A stretch of DNA of 62,568 nucleotides from 4484-232 sp964486555 (GCA_964486555.1 CAZANP010000003.1:1-62568), one strand, 5' to 3'; shown: positions 16,771-25,991, numbered from the stretch's first letter. Numbers and translations: made by a program. The notes: generated from the letters alone by a model not told the origin.

Positions 16771-18139
16771 AGATCTGTTCGAGGAGGAAAAGAGCAGATT
16801 CTTGGAGGAAGCCAGAGAATCGATTGAAAAACTCTTGAAAAAGGTTGATCCAGAAGCCATAACTACGGCTCTTAGAGCCTTTCACACTCTCAAAGGTTCC
16901 TCCGCTCTACTCGGTTTTGAAAAACTTCAAAAACTCTTTCATGAGCTCGAAGATATCTTCAGGAACATGCAAAAAGAGGAAAAGGTATCTTACGAGACAC
17001 TCTACAGGATTTTGAGAGTGATAGATTTCCTCGAAGGTATAAAAGGGGAGATAGATTACGAGAACTTGAACCATGTGAGAAAAATATTGGAGGGTGAAGA
17101 AGTCGAGGAGAAGAGAAAATTCGAAAAAATGAGGTTTTCCAAGGAGTTCCTAGAGAATTTGATAATGAAGCTGGGTATAATCGAGATCAGACTTCAAGAT
17201 GAAGAGAGAGAAGAAGCTCTGCGTGAACTCAGACTCCTGAAGAATCAACTCATAAGAATTCTTGAAGAAATTCAGTACATTGACCTTGAAAAAGTTCTGA
17301 AAGGTTTTGAAACCATGATAAAGGTGGATGCCGAAAGACAGGGGAAAAAGGTGGAGGTAATTCTGGATGTCGGAGGGGTCAGGATAGAAAAGGAGGACGC
17401 CAATTCTCTGAAAAACATACTCGTGCATCTTGTTAGAAACGCTGTGGCTCATGGAATAGAATCACCTGAGGATAGGAAAAGGGTAGGTAAACGAGAGGTC
17501 GGAAGGATAACCATAAAAAGCTGGATGGAAGGGGATAGAATACATGTCATAGTGGAAGATGATGGAAGAGGAATGGATATGAAAGAAATTGAGAAAAAGA
17601 TGAAGGAATTGGGGATAGAGGGTAGACCTGAAGATGCCATATTTTCACCAGGATTTACAACTTCTGAAACGGCAGACGAAGTTTCTGGAAGAGGAGTGGG
17701 ACTGTACGCCGTTAAGGAGTTTGTAGATCAAAAAGGTGGCGAGATCTTTCTGACGAACAAGCCTGGTAAGGGTGTCTCTTTCCATTTCTACTTTCCCATA
17801 GAGAGAATCCTTAAGAAGGTCCTCATATTGAGAAGGAAAGGTGCCATATTCGGTTTGAATTTGGAAGATGTTGAAACCACAATGAAAAAGGATGAAAGAG
17901 TTGGAGATTTTCTTATGGAAGAGAAAAAAGTCTACGAAGTTATAGATATAGGAGAAGGGGATTTCAATTACCTGGTTCTCACAAAATTTAAAGAAGCAAT
18001 AGCGGTTGATGAAATCCTGGGTATCAGAGAGGTTCCCGTCTCAATGGAACCCATAAGGGTGAAAGGAGTAAAATACTTCATAAAGAATGTCTGGCCTATT
18101 CCCATACCAGTTATTTCACCAAAGGATCTGGGAGTGTAA
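16760..18139 (+). CDS. CheA-like histidine kinase lacking the P2 domain
   Basis: A 459-residue cytoplasmic kinase. An Hpt (P1) domain at residues 1-105 carries the phospho-accepting His42 in FHTLKGSS. A helical P3-like region follows directly at about 118-190; there is no P2 response-regulator docking domain. The ATPase domain has the N box HLVRNAVAHGIE, G1 VEDDGRGMD and G2 SGRGVGLYAVKEFVD. The last 120 residues resemble a CheW-like P5 domain. The start is TTG 16760 inside the CheW-like gene. Partners are probably the adjacent receptor and the REC-GGDEF protein. Family is firm; the role in c-di-GMP control is inferred. Confidence 0.88.
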   Translation: MEFEDLFEEEKSRFLEEARESIEKLLKKVDPEAITTALRAFHTLKGSSALLGFEKLQKLFHELEDIFRNMQKEEKVSYETLYRILRVIDFLEGIKGEIDYENLNHVRKILEGEEVEEKRKFEKMRFSKEFLENLIMKLGIIEIRLQDEEREEALRELRLLKNQLIRILEEIQYIDLEKVLKGFETMIKVDAERQGKKVEVILDVGGVRIEKEDANSLKNILVHLVRNAVAHGIESPEDRKRVGKREVGRITIKSWMEGDRIHVIVEDDGRGMDMKEIEKKMKELGIEGRPEDAIFSPGFTTSETADEVSGRGVGLYAVKEFVDQKGGEIFLTNKPGKGVSFHFYFPIERILKKVLILRRKGAIFGLNLEDVETTMKKDERVGDFLMEEKKVYEVIDIGEGDFNYLVLTKFKEAIAVDEILGIREVPVSMEPIRVKGVKYFIKNVWPIPIPVISPKDLGV

Positions 18140-18155
18140 CTCGGAGGTGTGATTT

Positions 18156-19580
18156 TTGAAGAAAGTCCTCATAGTTGAGGATAGTGACCTTTGGAGAAAA
18201 TTCTTGGAAAGATCTCTCCAGAAGATGGGTTATATCGTCGAAACCGCCGAAGATGGTGTGGAAGGTTTGAACAAAGCGTTTTCATTTGTACCTGATGTTT
18301 TCATCTTGGATGTCATCATTCCAGGGATAAGAGGATACCAACTCTGCAGACTCCTAAGAAAACTTGAGGCTTTTGAGAAAGCTGGCATATTGATCATGAC
18401 TGCTTCTAACGAACCTTTCAGCAAATTTTGGGCTGCAAAGTCTGGAGCAGACTATTTCATAAGTAAGGATAGGAGTGGTGAGGACATTCTTAAAGAAATC
18501 ACAGAGATTCTCAGCAACCTGGACTTCAGATCGTATCCCGAAAAACTATCCAAAGAGATTGTAAACACCAACATGGATATACCGGAGATTCTGGATCACC
18601 TCCTTCTTCAGGAAACCTTGAAGAGTGAGATAATGTCTTTGGTTGAATATATAAACGATGAGGATTACGTTGGGTGGAGAATCACAGACCTTGTTCTTCA
18701 AGTTACCCGTTCGGAGATAGTCGGTGTGATGATAGTTGGTGTGGATACGGGTAGAATATATGTTGCCAGTGATGGTAAATACGGTATATGTACTGAGGAC
18801 CTGAAAAAACTTTTGATATCCCATATGGAAAGACCTCATTACCCTGAAAGATGGTACATAAAGAACACCACATTCCATCTTGACACGAGCATACCAGATG
18901 ATTTTGTTTGGGATTTCTTCCTCATAAAATCTCAAAAAGAAGAGCTTGGGATTTTAGGGGTTCTATCGAAAGGTCTCGATAGAATAGAAAAGGAATCTTT
19001 AAAAACCATAACGGAAAGCTTGACAGCTTTCGTGAAACTTCTGAACCTGGTCTCTTCATACAGGAACATGGCTGAGTACGATGAGCTCACGCTCTTGAGG
19101 AATTATAGATCGTTCATGGATCAACTGATGAGCGCCTTCAATTCTTACAAAAAGAAAAAAACGTTTTTATCCCTCGCCATCATGGACATAGACGATTTCA
19201 AAAGAGTGAACGATTCGTACGGTCATCCCGTTGGAAACGAGGTTCTGAAAGAGATTTCCAGGATCATGAGGGATATATTCGATGAAGATAAAAACGTGAT
19301 AGCGAGATACGGGGGGGAAGAGTTCTCTGTTCTGTTGGAGAATACAGATTCATCGGACGCTTTGGAATTCTGTGAAACATTCAGAAAAGCGGTGGAAGAA
19401 TACGATTGGTACAGAATAGCTGAAGGTTTGCACATAACTATAAGTATAGGCATCACGGGAACGGATTTGAAATCTTATAGAACAGCCATGGAAATGGTTA
19501 AAGATGCTGATAGAGCTTTATACATTGCAAAGAGACTGGGGAAGAACAGAGTAGAACTGTATAGAAGGGGGAGAACGTGA
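18156..19580 (+). CDS. response regulator diguanylate cyclase (REC-GGDEF)
   Basis: A 474-residue protein with a receiver domain (residues 1-120: D9, D11, phospho-acceptor D52 in FILDVIIPG, T82, K104), a middle region of about 190 residues that may be GAF-like, and a C-terminal GGDEF domain. The active loop is RYGGEEF near residue 385, with the MDIDDFKRVNDSYGH metal/nucleotide motif before it, so c-di-GMP synthesis is likely. The RxxD product-inhibition site is replaced by EDKN. It starts at TTG 18156 after cGGAGGTG. It is the probable output of the upstream CheA-like kinase, as WspR is in the Pseudomonas Wsp pathway. Confidence 0.9.
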   Translation: MKKVLIVEDSDLWRKFLERSLQKMGYIVETAEDGVEGLNKAFSFVPDVFILDVIIPGIRGYQLCRLLRKLEAFEKAGILIMTASNEPFSKFWAAKSGADYFISKDRSGEDILKEITEILSNLDFRSYPEKLSKEIVNTNMDIPEILDHLLLQETLKSEIMSLVEYINDEDYVGWRITDLVLQVTRSEIVGVMIVGVDTGRIYVASDGKYGICTEDLKKLLISHMERPHYPERWYIKNTTFHLDTSIPDDFVWDFFLIKSQKEELGILGVLSKGLDRIEKESLKTITESLTAFVKLLNLVSSYRNMAEYDELTLLRNYRSFMDQLMSAFNSYKKKKTFLSLAIMDIDDFKRVNDSYGHPVGNEVLKEISRIMRDIFDEDKNVIARYGGEEFSVLLENTDSSDALEFCETFRKAVEEYDWYRIAEGLHITISIGITGTDLKSYRTAMEMVKDADRALYIAKRLGKNRVELYRRGRT

Positions 19581-21061
19581 TGTCTTTCAAGATCAAGTAC
19601 ACTCTTCTCATATTGTTGATCTTCGGTTTGATATCACTCGTGAGTTTTTACTTCATATACAACACGCTCGCCAGAGATGTGAGGGATGAAACCCTCTCTC
19701 ATCTTCAAAGTACGGTTGAGATATCCTCGAAAGCTTTGGAAAAATCTTTGGGAAGCGTCCTAATAGTTGCAACGGCGAAAACCAAACCAGAATGGGTTAT
19801 CAATTCCAGCATTCTCGAAATACCTGGATATGGAAGTACAGTTGAACCGGAAATAGAGTTTTCAAAAGAGAAGGAAACGATAACAGCTAGAATATTCGGT
19901 ATAGTTAACGACATGAAGTACGACGTTACCATAGATTTCGTCAAATTCGTTGACACGATAATAGCAAAACCAAGACATGGATATTATTACATAGTCAGTT
20001 CCGACGGTTTCACTCTCTATCACACCTTCAAGGAGAGAGTGGGAGTGAATCTGAGGGATATAGACCTCGAGGATCTCTTCGACCATATCGTGAAGGAGAG
20101 AAAAGGATGGTATAGATACGATTACGAAGGGGACAGCATATTTGTGTTCTTTGATAAAATAAATCTTCCCTTCAAATCAGATAAAGAGATATTTCTCGCG
20201 AATGCGACACTTGAAAATATCGTTTTTTCATCGCTCAAAAAAATAAGAAATTTCTTTCTCACCATAATACTTCCAATATCTTTGGTTGTCATTCTGATAG
20301 GAGCGTACCTTATCTCAAGTATGGGGGTCAATAAGATACGGTTTCAAACGCAGAGCATAGCGAACTTCACGAAATCTGTCGCCACCGCTCTGTCTAACCT
20401 TTTCGTGTCGTCTTCGGAGATACAGAAAGCAGCTGAAAACACAGCACTGAGTTCTTCGGATCTCAGTGAACTCGTTCAGAACTTCGCAGCTTCCGCAGAA
20501 GAAGGGAAAACGGAAGTGAATCACAGTCTGGATTTGATGAATTCATTCTTAGAGCACGTTGAAAGGGCTAACGATATAATAAAAGAAACCGTTGAACTCA
20601 TGGATTCGCTGAACGAATTGAACGAGAAGATAACGGATCTCTCCGATGTCATTTCCATCCTTGCCATAAACGCTTCAATAGAGAGTTCAAAGGAGAATAT
20701 CGACAGAGAGGGTATAATGAAAATAGCCGATCATATTGCCAAGATAGCGAGCGATGCGAAGGAAACCACAAAGATCTCCAAAAAGACAATCAGCTTAATA
20801 CAGGAGAAGATATCTAAAGTGGTTGAAATGTCTCGTAGCATAGAGGAAGAAGTGGCATCTGCAAGATCCGCCATGAAAAACATCCTTCAGGTCATAGACT
20901 CTCTAACGGAAGGTATAATGAAGCTTCAGGGTCTCTCAGAAAGTCTCGCAGCTGTTTCTCAGGAGACCAATGCGGGTGTGGAAGAGATGGTCTCATCTTT
21001 AGAAAAGATAAGAGAAGAGGTTTCAGAGCTTGAGAGAATGTCAAAGAAGCTGAAATTGTGA
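19580..21061 (+). CDS. methyl-accepting-chemotaxis-like receptor with shortened signalling tip
   Basis: A 493-residue membrane receptor. A membrane helix near residues 7-29 is followed by a roughly 200-residue external sensor (Cache-like by layout) and a second helix (FFLTIILPISLVVILIGAYL) near 230-250. The cytoplasmic part is a long coiled coil, with no clear HAMP. The tip segment keeps LAINASIESSKE, comparable to the conserved LALNAAIEAARAGE, but the preceding Ile-Ala-x-Gln-Thr-Asn part is missing. ATG 19580 lies 6 bases after GGGGGAG and touches the upstream stop. It is probably the input of the adjacent kinase; the ligand is unknown. Confidence 0.8.
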   Translation: MSFKIKYTLLILLIFGLISLVSFYFIYNTLARDVRDETLSHLQSTVEISSKALEKSLGSVLIVATAKTKPEWVINSSILEIPGYGSTVEPEIEFSKEKETITARIFGIVNDMKYDVTIDFVKFVDTIIAKPRHGYYYIVSSDGFTLYHTFKERVGVNLRDIDLEDLFDHIVKERKGWYRYDYEGDSIFVFFDKINLPFKSDKEIFLANATLENIVFSSLKKIRNFFLTIILPISLVVILIGAYLISSMGVNKIRFQTQSIANFTKSVATALSNLFVSSSEIQKAAENTALSSSDLSELVQNFAASAEEGKTEVNHSLDLMNSFLEHVERANDIIKETVELMDSLNELNEKITDLSDVISILAINASIESSKENIDREGIMKIADHIAKIASDAKETTKISKKTISLIQEKISKVVEMSRSIEEEVASARSAMKNILQVIDSLTEGIMKLQGLSESLAAVSQETNAGVEEMVSSLEKIREEVSELERMSKKLKL

Positions 21062-21073
21062 GGAGGGATATGA

Positions 21074-21529
21074 ATGGCTCTCAAGGAGAAGATAATGGAC
21101 GATTTGAAGAAAGCTATGAAGGAGAGAAACGAAGTTAAAGTCAGAACTCTCAGAATGGTGATCGCCTCCATCAAAAATTGGGAAGTTGAGAACACAAAGG
21201 AGATAGATGATGATGGTATGATCGCTGTCTTGTCGAAAGAAGCTAAAAGAAGGAAAGAAGCCATTGAAGAGTATAGAAAAGCTGGTAGAGAAGATCTGGC
21301 GAAAGCGGAAGAGGAAGAATTGAAAATCATAGAGTCTTATCTTCCAGAACGTATGAGCGAAGAAGAAATAAAAGAACTTGTGTTGAAAACGATAGAAGAG
21401 GTGAAGGCAACTTCTCCCAAGGATCTGGGGAAAGTCATGAAAGTGATCATGCCAAAAGTTAAAGGAAGGGCGGATGGAAAACTGGTGAATGAGATGGTGA
21501 GGAAGATCCTTAGCGATGGTCAAGCTTGA
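21074..21529 (+). CDS. yqeY: GatB/YqeY domain protein
   Basis: A 151-residue YqeY-family protein: N-terminal helical domain (KEKIMDDLKKAMKERNEVKVRTLRM) followed by the small GatB-tail-like domain ending KVKGRADGKLVNEMVRK. The C-terminal motif resembles the tRNA-binding tail of GatB, so a link to tRNA-dependent amidation has been proposed for the family, without firm proof. It follows the receptor gene by 12 bases and overlaps the methyltransferase gene by 14. Confidence 0.93.
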   Translation: MALKEKIMDDLKKAMKERNEVKVRTLRMVIASIKNWEVENTKEIDDDGMIAVLSKEAKRRKEAIEEYRKAGREDLAKAEEEELKIIESYLPERMSEEEIKELVLKTIEEVKATSPKDLGKVMKVIMPKVKGRADGKLVNEMVRKILSDGQA

Positions 21530-22211
21530 TCCCTTCAACGAGAGAATACTTGAAGGCCTTGTGTTAAAGGATGTACCAGGTGAGCACAGACCTACCCATG
21601 CTTCCTCCCTTCTTGTATGGTATTCGAAACCAACGAAAGATGTTAAAAAGGTTGTAGAACTTGGATCCGGCGTGGGAACCGTTTCCATCGCCCTGGCCAA
21701 ACTCTACAATGTGGAAGTTGTCGGCATAGAAAAGGAGGAGAAGTTGTACATGTTATCGAAAGAGAATGTTCATCTCAATGAATTGGAGGGGAAAGTCTCC
21801 TTCGTCAAGGAAGATGTGAAGTACGTGAAGAAGCTATTTCTTGCTGAGGAATTCGATCTGTTGGTTTCAAATCCCCCTCACAACGTAACGGGAGTTCCAA
21901 GTTCGAGGAATATAAGAAAAAGTACGAGAAGTGGTAGTTACGAGTTGATAGATGATCTCGTAGAAGCCACTTTCTACCTTCTCAAAAACGGTGGGCAGTA
22001 CGTTTTTGTGTTGTCTCCTGTGAACCTCATCACATGGATCGTGAAGTTAAAGTTGAAGAGACTCGAGCCCAAAAGGTTGTGTCTTGTTCATGGAAAGAAG
22101 AGCAAAAAAGCTGAATTGGTACTTTTGAGAGGGCGAAAAAATGGAAAGGAAGGCCTGGTAATCGATCCACCTGTTATTTTGAAGGAAGGTGATGAAGTTG
22201 GAGATCGATGA
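21516..22211 (+). CDS. SAM-dependent methyltransferase, TrmN6/YfiC-like
   Basis: A 231-residue Rossmann methyltransferase. The SAM loop is VVELGSGVGTVSIALA (near residue 47), the acidic end of strand 2 is GIEKEE, and the catalytic motif IV is NPPH (near residue 118), typical of N6-adenine or guanine amino-methyltransferases such as TrmN6. The exact RNA target is not visible. Genes on both sides overlap it, so it is translated with yqeY and the coiled-coil protein. Confidence 0.82.
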   Translation: MVKLDPFNERILEGLVLKDVPGEHRPTHASSLLVWYSKPTKDVKKVVELGSGVGTVSIALAKLYNVEVVGIEKEEKLYMLSKENVHLNELEGKVSFVKEDVKYVKKLFLAEEFDLLVSNPPHNVTGVPSSRNIRKSTRSGSYELIDDLVEATFYLLKNGGQYVFVLSPVNLITWIVKLKLKRLEPKRLCLVHGKKSKKAELVLLRGRKNGKEGLVIDPPVILKEGDEVGDR

Positions 22212-22479
22212 TTTGGAGGAGAGAATAGACAAAGCAATAGAAGAAGAAAATTTTGAAGAGTTACTCGACTTGTTGAAGAGGAGAACGGAGATTCTAAAAA
22301 CACTCGTTGATAAGAGTAAAATACAGGAATTGAAAAATAAGGATGAGGAAAGAATAAAGATATTGAAGCGGAAGATGGAGAAATTGAAAAATGAAGCGAT
22401 GGTCCTGAAGAGAGCAAGGAATGAGTACAAAAAACTCCTAGATCTTATGAAAGGAGGAGAAGATATAGGCAGGGCGTGA
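22192..22479 (+). CDS. small coiled-coil protein, unrecognised
   Basis: A 95-residue, highly charged, entirely helical protein (from KLEIDDLEERIDKAIEEENF onward it is Lys/Glu-rich with heptad-like Leu/Ile spacing). No signal peptide or Cys. The length and helical build recall flagellar chaperones of the FliT type, but I see no diagnostic motif. The ATG at 22192 is preceded by AAGGAAGG; it overlaps the methyltransferase by 20 bases. It ends 1 base before the convergent nucleoside-transporter operon, with no terminator between. Confidence 0.65.
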   Translation: MKLEIDDLEERIDKAIEEENFEELLDLLKRRTEILKTLVDKSKIQELKNKDEERIKILKRKMEKLKNEAMVLKRARNEYKKLLDLMKGGEDIGRA

Positions 22480-22480
22480 T

Positions 22481-23413
22481 CTAGGTTTTTTCCTCCCTTG
22501 AATATGGAATCCCGAGAGCACTGGGAGCTCCTATTCTCTGTCTGAAGGTCTTGCTGAAACTGAACAACACCATTGCAAGAAGTGTTACCACATAAGGAAG
22601 CATCATCAGAAGGTTTGCAGAAACACTGACTTTTCCTCCTGCCTGAAGTCTCAATTGTATAGCCATCACCCCTCCGAAAAGATAAGATCCTATCATAGCT
22701 TTGAAAGGTTCCCAAGCTGCAAATATCACAAGTGCGATCGCAATCCATCCCCTTCCAGCAGACATGTTCTCTATCCACATCGAGGTATAGGCAAGGGAAA
22801 GATAAGCCCCTCCAGCTGCGGTGATCGCCCCTCCAATCACAGTAGCTAGGTACCTCACAAGGAAAACGTTTATTCCCAGAGAATCCGCAGCCGATGGTTC
22901 TTCACCAACCGCTCTCAAAGTCATACCAGCTTTGGTTCTGAATATGAAATAAAACAGGAAAATCGTAAGGATATAGCTGAGATAAACCAGTATGTCGTGG
23001 TTGAAAAAAGCCTTTCCGATGATCGGTATATTGGATAGGTATGGAAGCGGGATCTCTGAGAACCTTGGGATGACTTCTCCTATGTATTTCCTTCCTATCA
23101 TCCCTGAAATTCCCATTCCAAGCATCGTCAGAGCAAGACCACTCACAACCTGATTCACCCTCAGTGTTATGGACATGAAGGCATGTATGAATGCGAAAGC
23201 TCCCCCCACCAGTACAGCCAAAAGAAAAGCAAGATATACGTTGTGAAAAGTGTAAGCCCCCACAAATCCCGTTATGGCGCCTATGAGCATCAAACCTTCA
23301 AGCCCCAGATTCAGAACCCCACTTCTCTCAGTTATTATCTCTCCAAGCGCTGCAAAAAGAAGGGGGGTACCAGATCTCACAGCCGCTGCCAACACACTCG
23401 TGAACATCTCCAT
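22481..23413 (-). CDS. nucleoside-type ABC transporter permease (YufQ/NupQ-like)
   Basis: A 310-residue inner-membrane permease of the branched-chain/ribose/BMP class, with about eight to ten hydrophobic segments. Conserved features are GEIITERSGVLNLGLEGLMLIGA at the N-terminus (residues 21-43) and the VGEEPSAADSLGINV cytoplasmic loop near residue 170. It pairs with the next permease, and in related systems such as Bacillus NupNOPQ the pair imports nucleosides. AGGTGA lies upstream of ATG 23413. Confidence 0.9.
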   Translation of the reverse strand: MEMFTSVLAAAVRSGTPLLFAALGEIITERSGVLNLGLEGLMLIGAITGFVGAYTFHNVYLAFLLAVLVGGAFAFIHAFMSITLRVNQVVSGLALTMLGMGISGMIGRKYIGEVIPRFSEIPLPYLSNIPIIGKAFFNHDILVYLSYILTIFLFYFIFRTKAGMTLRAVGEEPSAADSLGINVFLVRYLATVIGGAITAAGGAYLSLAYTSMWIENMSAGRGWIAIALVIFAAWEPFKAMIGSYLFGGVMAIQLRLQAGGKVSVSANLLMMLPYVVTLLAMVLFSFSKTFRQRIGAPSALGIPYSREEKT

Positions 23414-23423
23414 ATCACTTCAC

Positions 23424-24497
23424 CTACCTTTTCACTATCCTTATTCTGTATCTGAAGATGGTTTCTGAAGCGAGTAGAGAAAACAGTATTATCCCTTGAA
23501 GAGCGTTTATCAAAGATATCGGTATCCTCATTATTATCTGGAGTTGTTCACTTCCAACCATCAGTCCTCCAAAGAGAAAAGAAACGAGAATGGTGGCCCA
23601 TGGATTCAACCTCGAAAGCCAGGCTATTATTATTCCGGTGTATCCATAGCCAGGTGAGAATCCGTGTTGAAGCCTGTGCTGGACTCCCAACATCTGAATG
23701 GCTCCTGCAAGTCCAGCCAAAGCGCCACTCAACATCATAGCAAAGATAATATTCTTTTTTGTATTTATACCAGCGTATTTTGCTGCTTTTTCGTTATCTC
23801 CTATAACTTTCAAATCAAAACCCCACCTCGTCTTGTTCATAAGGATGTACACGATTACAACCATACCAAAAGCTATGAATATGCCGAGGTGAATACCCGT
23901 ATCACCCATGCTGGGAAGCCATGTGTGCTCAGGAAACATAGCAGTTAATGGGAAGTTGTAACCGTGAGGATCCTTCCACGGACCGTATATAAGGTAGTTC
24001 ACCCAGTAATAGGCTATATAATTCAACATGAGGGTGGCTACTATCTCATCCAAATTCAGAAAAGCTTTCAAAACACCAGGAATCACCCCCCAGAATGCCC
24101 CAGCTAGGGTACCAAGGATCAAGAGTATGGGTACAACCAGAGGACTTTGAAAATCTTTCAGGAAGAAAAGAGCACCCCACGTTGTCGCCATGGCTCCAAG
24201 GTACAACTGACCTTCTGCACCTATGTTCCATATTCTCATGCGAAAAACTATCGTCAAACCGAGTCCTGTTAGCATAAGAGGTATCATCTTCTGGATGGTG
24301 TCGGATAAACCGCACTCAGGTATGAAAGGCCATGAAAACATCTCTTTGTAAGCTTCCAGAGCGTTGGAGAATTTACCAGTAGTGGCCCATATGGTGATTC
24401 CCATAAGAATTAACGATATAGTTATCGAGAACAGAGGAATCAACACGGGAAAATATCTTGGGATCTCCAACCTTTTCTCAACTTTTATTTTATACAT
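23424..24497 (-). CDS. nucleoside-type ABC transporter permease (YufP/NupP-like)
   Basis: About 357 residues, the larger permease of the BMP-type importer, with a conserved RMRIWNIGAEGQLYLGAMATT motif split across helices and the VIGDNEKAAKYAGINTKK coupling loop near residue 230. I set the start at ATG 24497 (AGGTG, 6-base spacing), overlapping the ATPase gene by 8 bases; a GTG at 24506 is the alternative. It works with the YufQ-like subunit and the two-domain ATPase. Confidence 0.9.
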   Translation of the reverse strand: MYKIKVEKRLEIPRYFPVLIPLFSITISLILMGITIWATTGKFSNALEAYKEMFSWPFIPECGLSDTIQKMIPLMLTGLGLTIVFRMRIWNIGAEGQLYLGAMATTWGALFFLKDFQSPLVVPILLILGTLAGAFWGVIPGVLKAFLNLDEIVATLMLNYIAYYWVNYLIYGPWKDPHGYNFPLTAMFPEHTWLPSMGDTGIHLGIFIAFGMVVIVYILMNKTRWGFDLKVIGDNEKAAKYAGINTKKNIIFAMMLSGALAGLAGAIQMLGVQHRLQHGFSPGYGYTGIIIAWLSRLNPWATILVSFLFGGLMVGSEQLQIIMRIPISLINALQGIILFSLLASETIFRYRIRIVKR

Positions 24498-25977
24498 CGA
24501 CGACACCTGCCATCATCAAACCGATCTTTTCGAGATTGGAGGGATCTGGTTCTACTTCACCAACGATTCTACCTTCGTATATCACGACGACTCTATCAGA
24601 TAGGGTAAATATCTCGTCCAGATCTCCAGCAAGAAGTAAGATGGCGACTCCTCTGTCCCTGGCTTCTAACAGACTCCTGTAAACGAATTCCATGGAAGCT
24701 ACATCCAAACCCCTCGTTGGGTGTTCGGCGATTATGAGTCTGGGATGAAGCTCGAATTCCCTTGCCACAACCACTTTTTGAATGTTTCCGCCGGACAGAA
24801 GTTTTACCGGCTGCAAAGGATCTGGCGTGATGATGGAGTATTTCTCTATCAACGTTTTAACGGTATCCAGAATCTTTCTCTTGTCGAACCAGAAGGTCCT
24901 CTCTTTACTCTTAAGGAAGAGGTTCTCCGCTATTGAAAGGTTGGGACAAGTTGCTATCTCCTTCCTATCCTGGGGAATGTAGGATATGCCCAGTGATATT
25001 CTCTTTGAAACATCCTCTCTTGTTATATCCTTACCGTAAAAGATGATTCGCCCGGAAGAAACTTCCCTGAGACCCGTTATGACTTCCGCTAATTCTCTCT
25101 GACCGTTTCCTGCAACTCCTGCAACACCAAGAATCTCTCCTTCCCTGACTTCCAAATTTATACCATTTAAAGCTGTGAACCCTTTATCGTTCAATGCCCT
25201 TACATCCTCAACTCTTAGCACTTCTCTTCCAGGATTCGCCGGTTTTTTCTCGATCTGAAACACAACGTTCCTTCCAACCATCATTCGCGCCAGTTTCTTT
25301 TCATCGTATTCTCCTCTTTTCAGAGTGCCAACAACCTCACCATTTTTTAGAACCGTCACCCTGTCGCTTATTTCCATAACTTCCTTCAGTTTGTGGCTTA
25401 TGAATATAACACCCGCTCCGTTCTCGATCATGAGTCTTATGGCTTTGAACAAGGCCTTGGTCTCCTGAGGAGTCAAAACAGCTGTTGGTTCATCGAGTAT
25501 GACAACTTTGGCATTCATGTAAAGCAATTTCAAGATCTCCACTCTCTGTCTTTCACCAACGGACATCTGCCATATCCTCGCATTTGGATCTATCCTGAGC
25601 TCGTACTCTTCAGATATCTTTCTTATCCTATCGATCACATCGCTGACATTCTTTTCGAATCTTCTCGTACTGAGCATTATATTTTCAGCAACGGTGAAGG
25701 AAGGGACCAACGTGAAATGCTGCTGAACCATCCCTATACCCAGAGTGAGAGCTTGAGATGGGGAGTGTATTTTCACCTTCTCTCCTCTGTAGAATATCTC
25801 TCCCTCATCCATCCTGTAGAGACCGTATAGTATGTTCATAAGAGTGGTCTTGCCAGCCCCGTTTTCTCCTAGGAGAGCATGAACTTCCCCTTCAAACAGA
25901 TCGAAATTTACTTTGTTGAGAGCAAGGATTCCTGGGAAGCGCTTCACAACATTTTTCATGGCAAGAAGAGGTCCCAT
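24490..25977 (-). CDS. nucleoside-type ABC transporter ATPase, two fused ATPase domains (YufO/NupO-like)
   Basis: A 495-residue protein with two ABC domains in one chain, as in RbsA and NupO. Domain 1 has Walker A GENGAGKTT, signature MSVGERQRVE and LDEPTAVLTPQE. Domain 2 has the usual degenerate Walker A GVAGNGQRE and signature LSGGNIQKVV. It energises uptake by the two permeases encoded after it. The start is ATG 25977 with GAGGGGGT upstream. It begins 24 bases after a strong hairpin that ends the first binding-protein gene. Confidence 0.93.
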   Translation of the reverse strand: MGPLLAMKNVVKRFPGILALNKVNFDLFEGEVHALLGENGAGKTTLMNILYGLYRMDEGEIFYRGEKVKIHSPSQALTLGIGMVQQHFTLVPSFTVAENIMLSTRRFEKNVSDVIDRIRKISEEYELRIDPNARIWQMSVGERQRVEILKLLYMNAKVVILDEPTAVLTPQETKALFKAIRLMIENGAGVIFISHKLKEVMEISDRVTVLKNGEVVGTLKRGEYDEKKLARMMVGRNVVFQIEKKPANPGREVLRVEDVRALNDKGFTALNGINLEVREGEILGVAGVAGNGQRELAEVITGLREVSSGRIIFYGKDITREDVSKRISLGISYIPQDRKEIATCPNLSIAENLFLKSKERTFWFDKRKILDTVKTLIEKYSIITPDPLQPVKLLSGGNIQKVVVAREFELHPRLIIAEHPTRGLDVASMEFVYRSLLEARDRGVAILLLAGDLDEIFTLSDRVVVIYEGRIVGEVEPDPSNLEKIGLMMAGVVDV

Positions 25978-25991
25978 CACGTTACCCCCTC

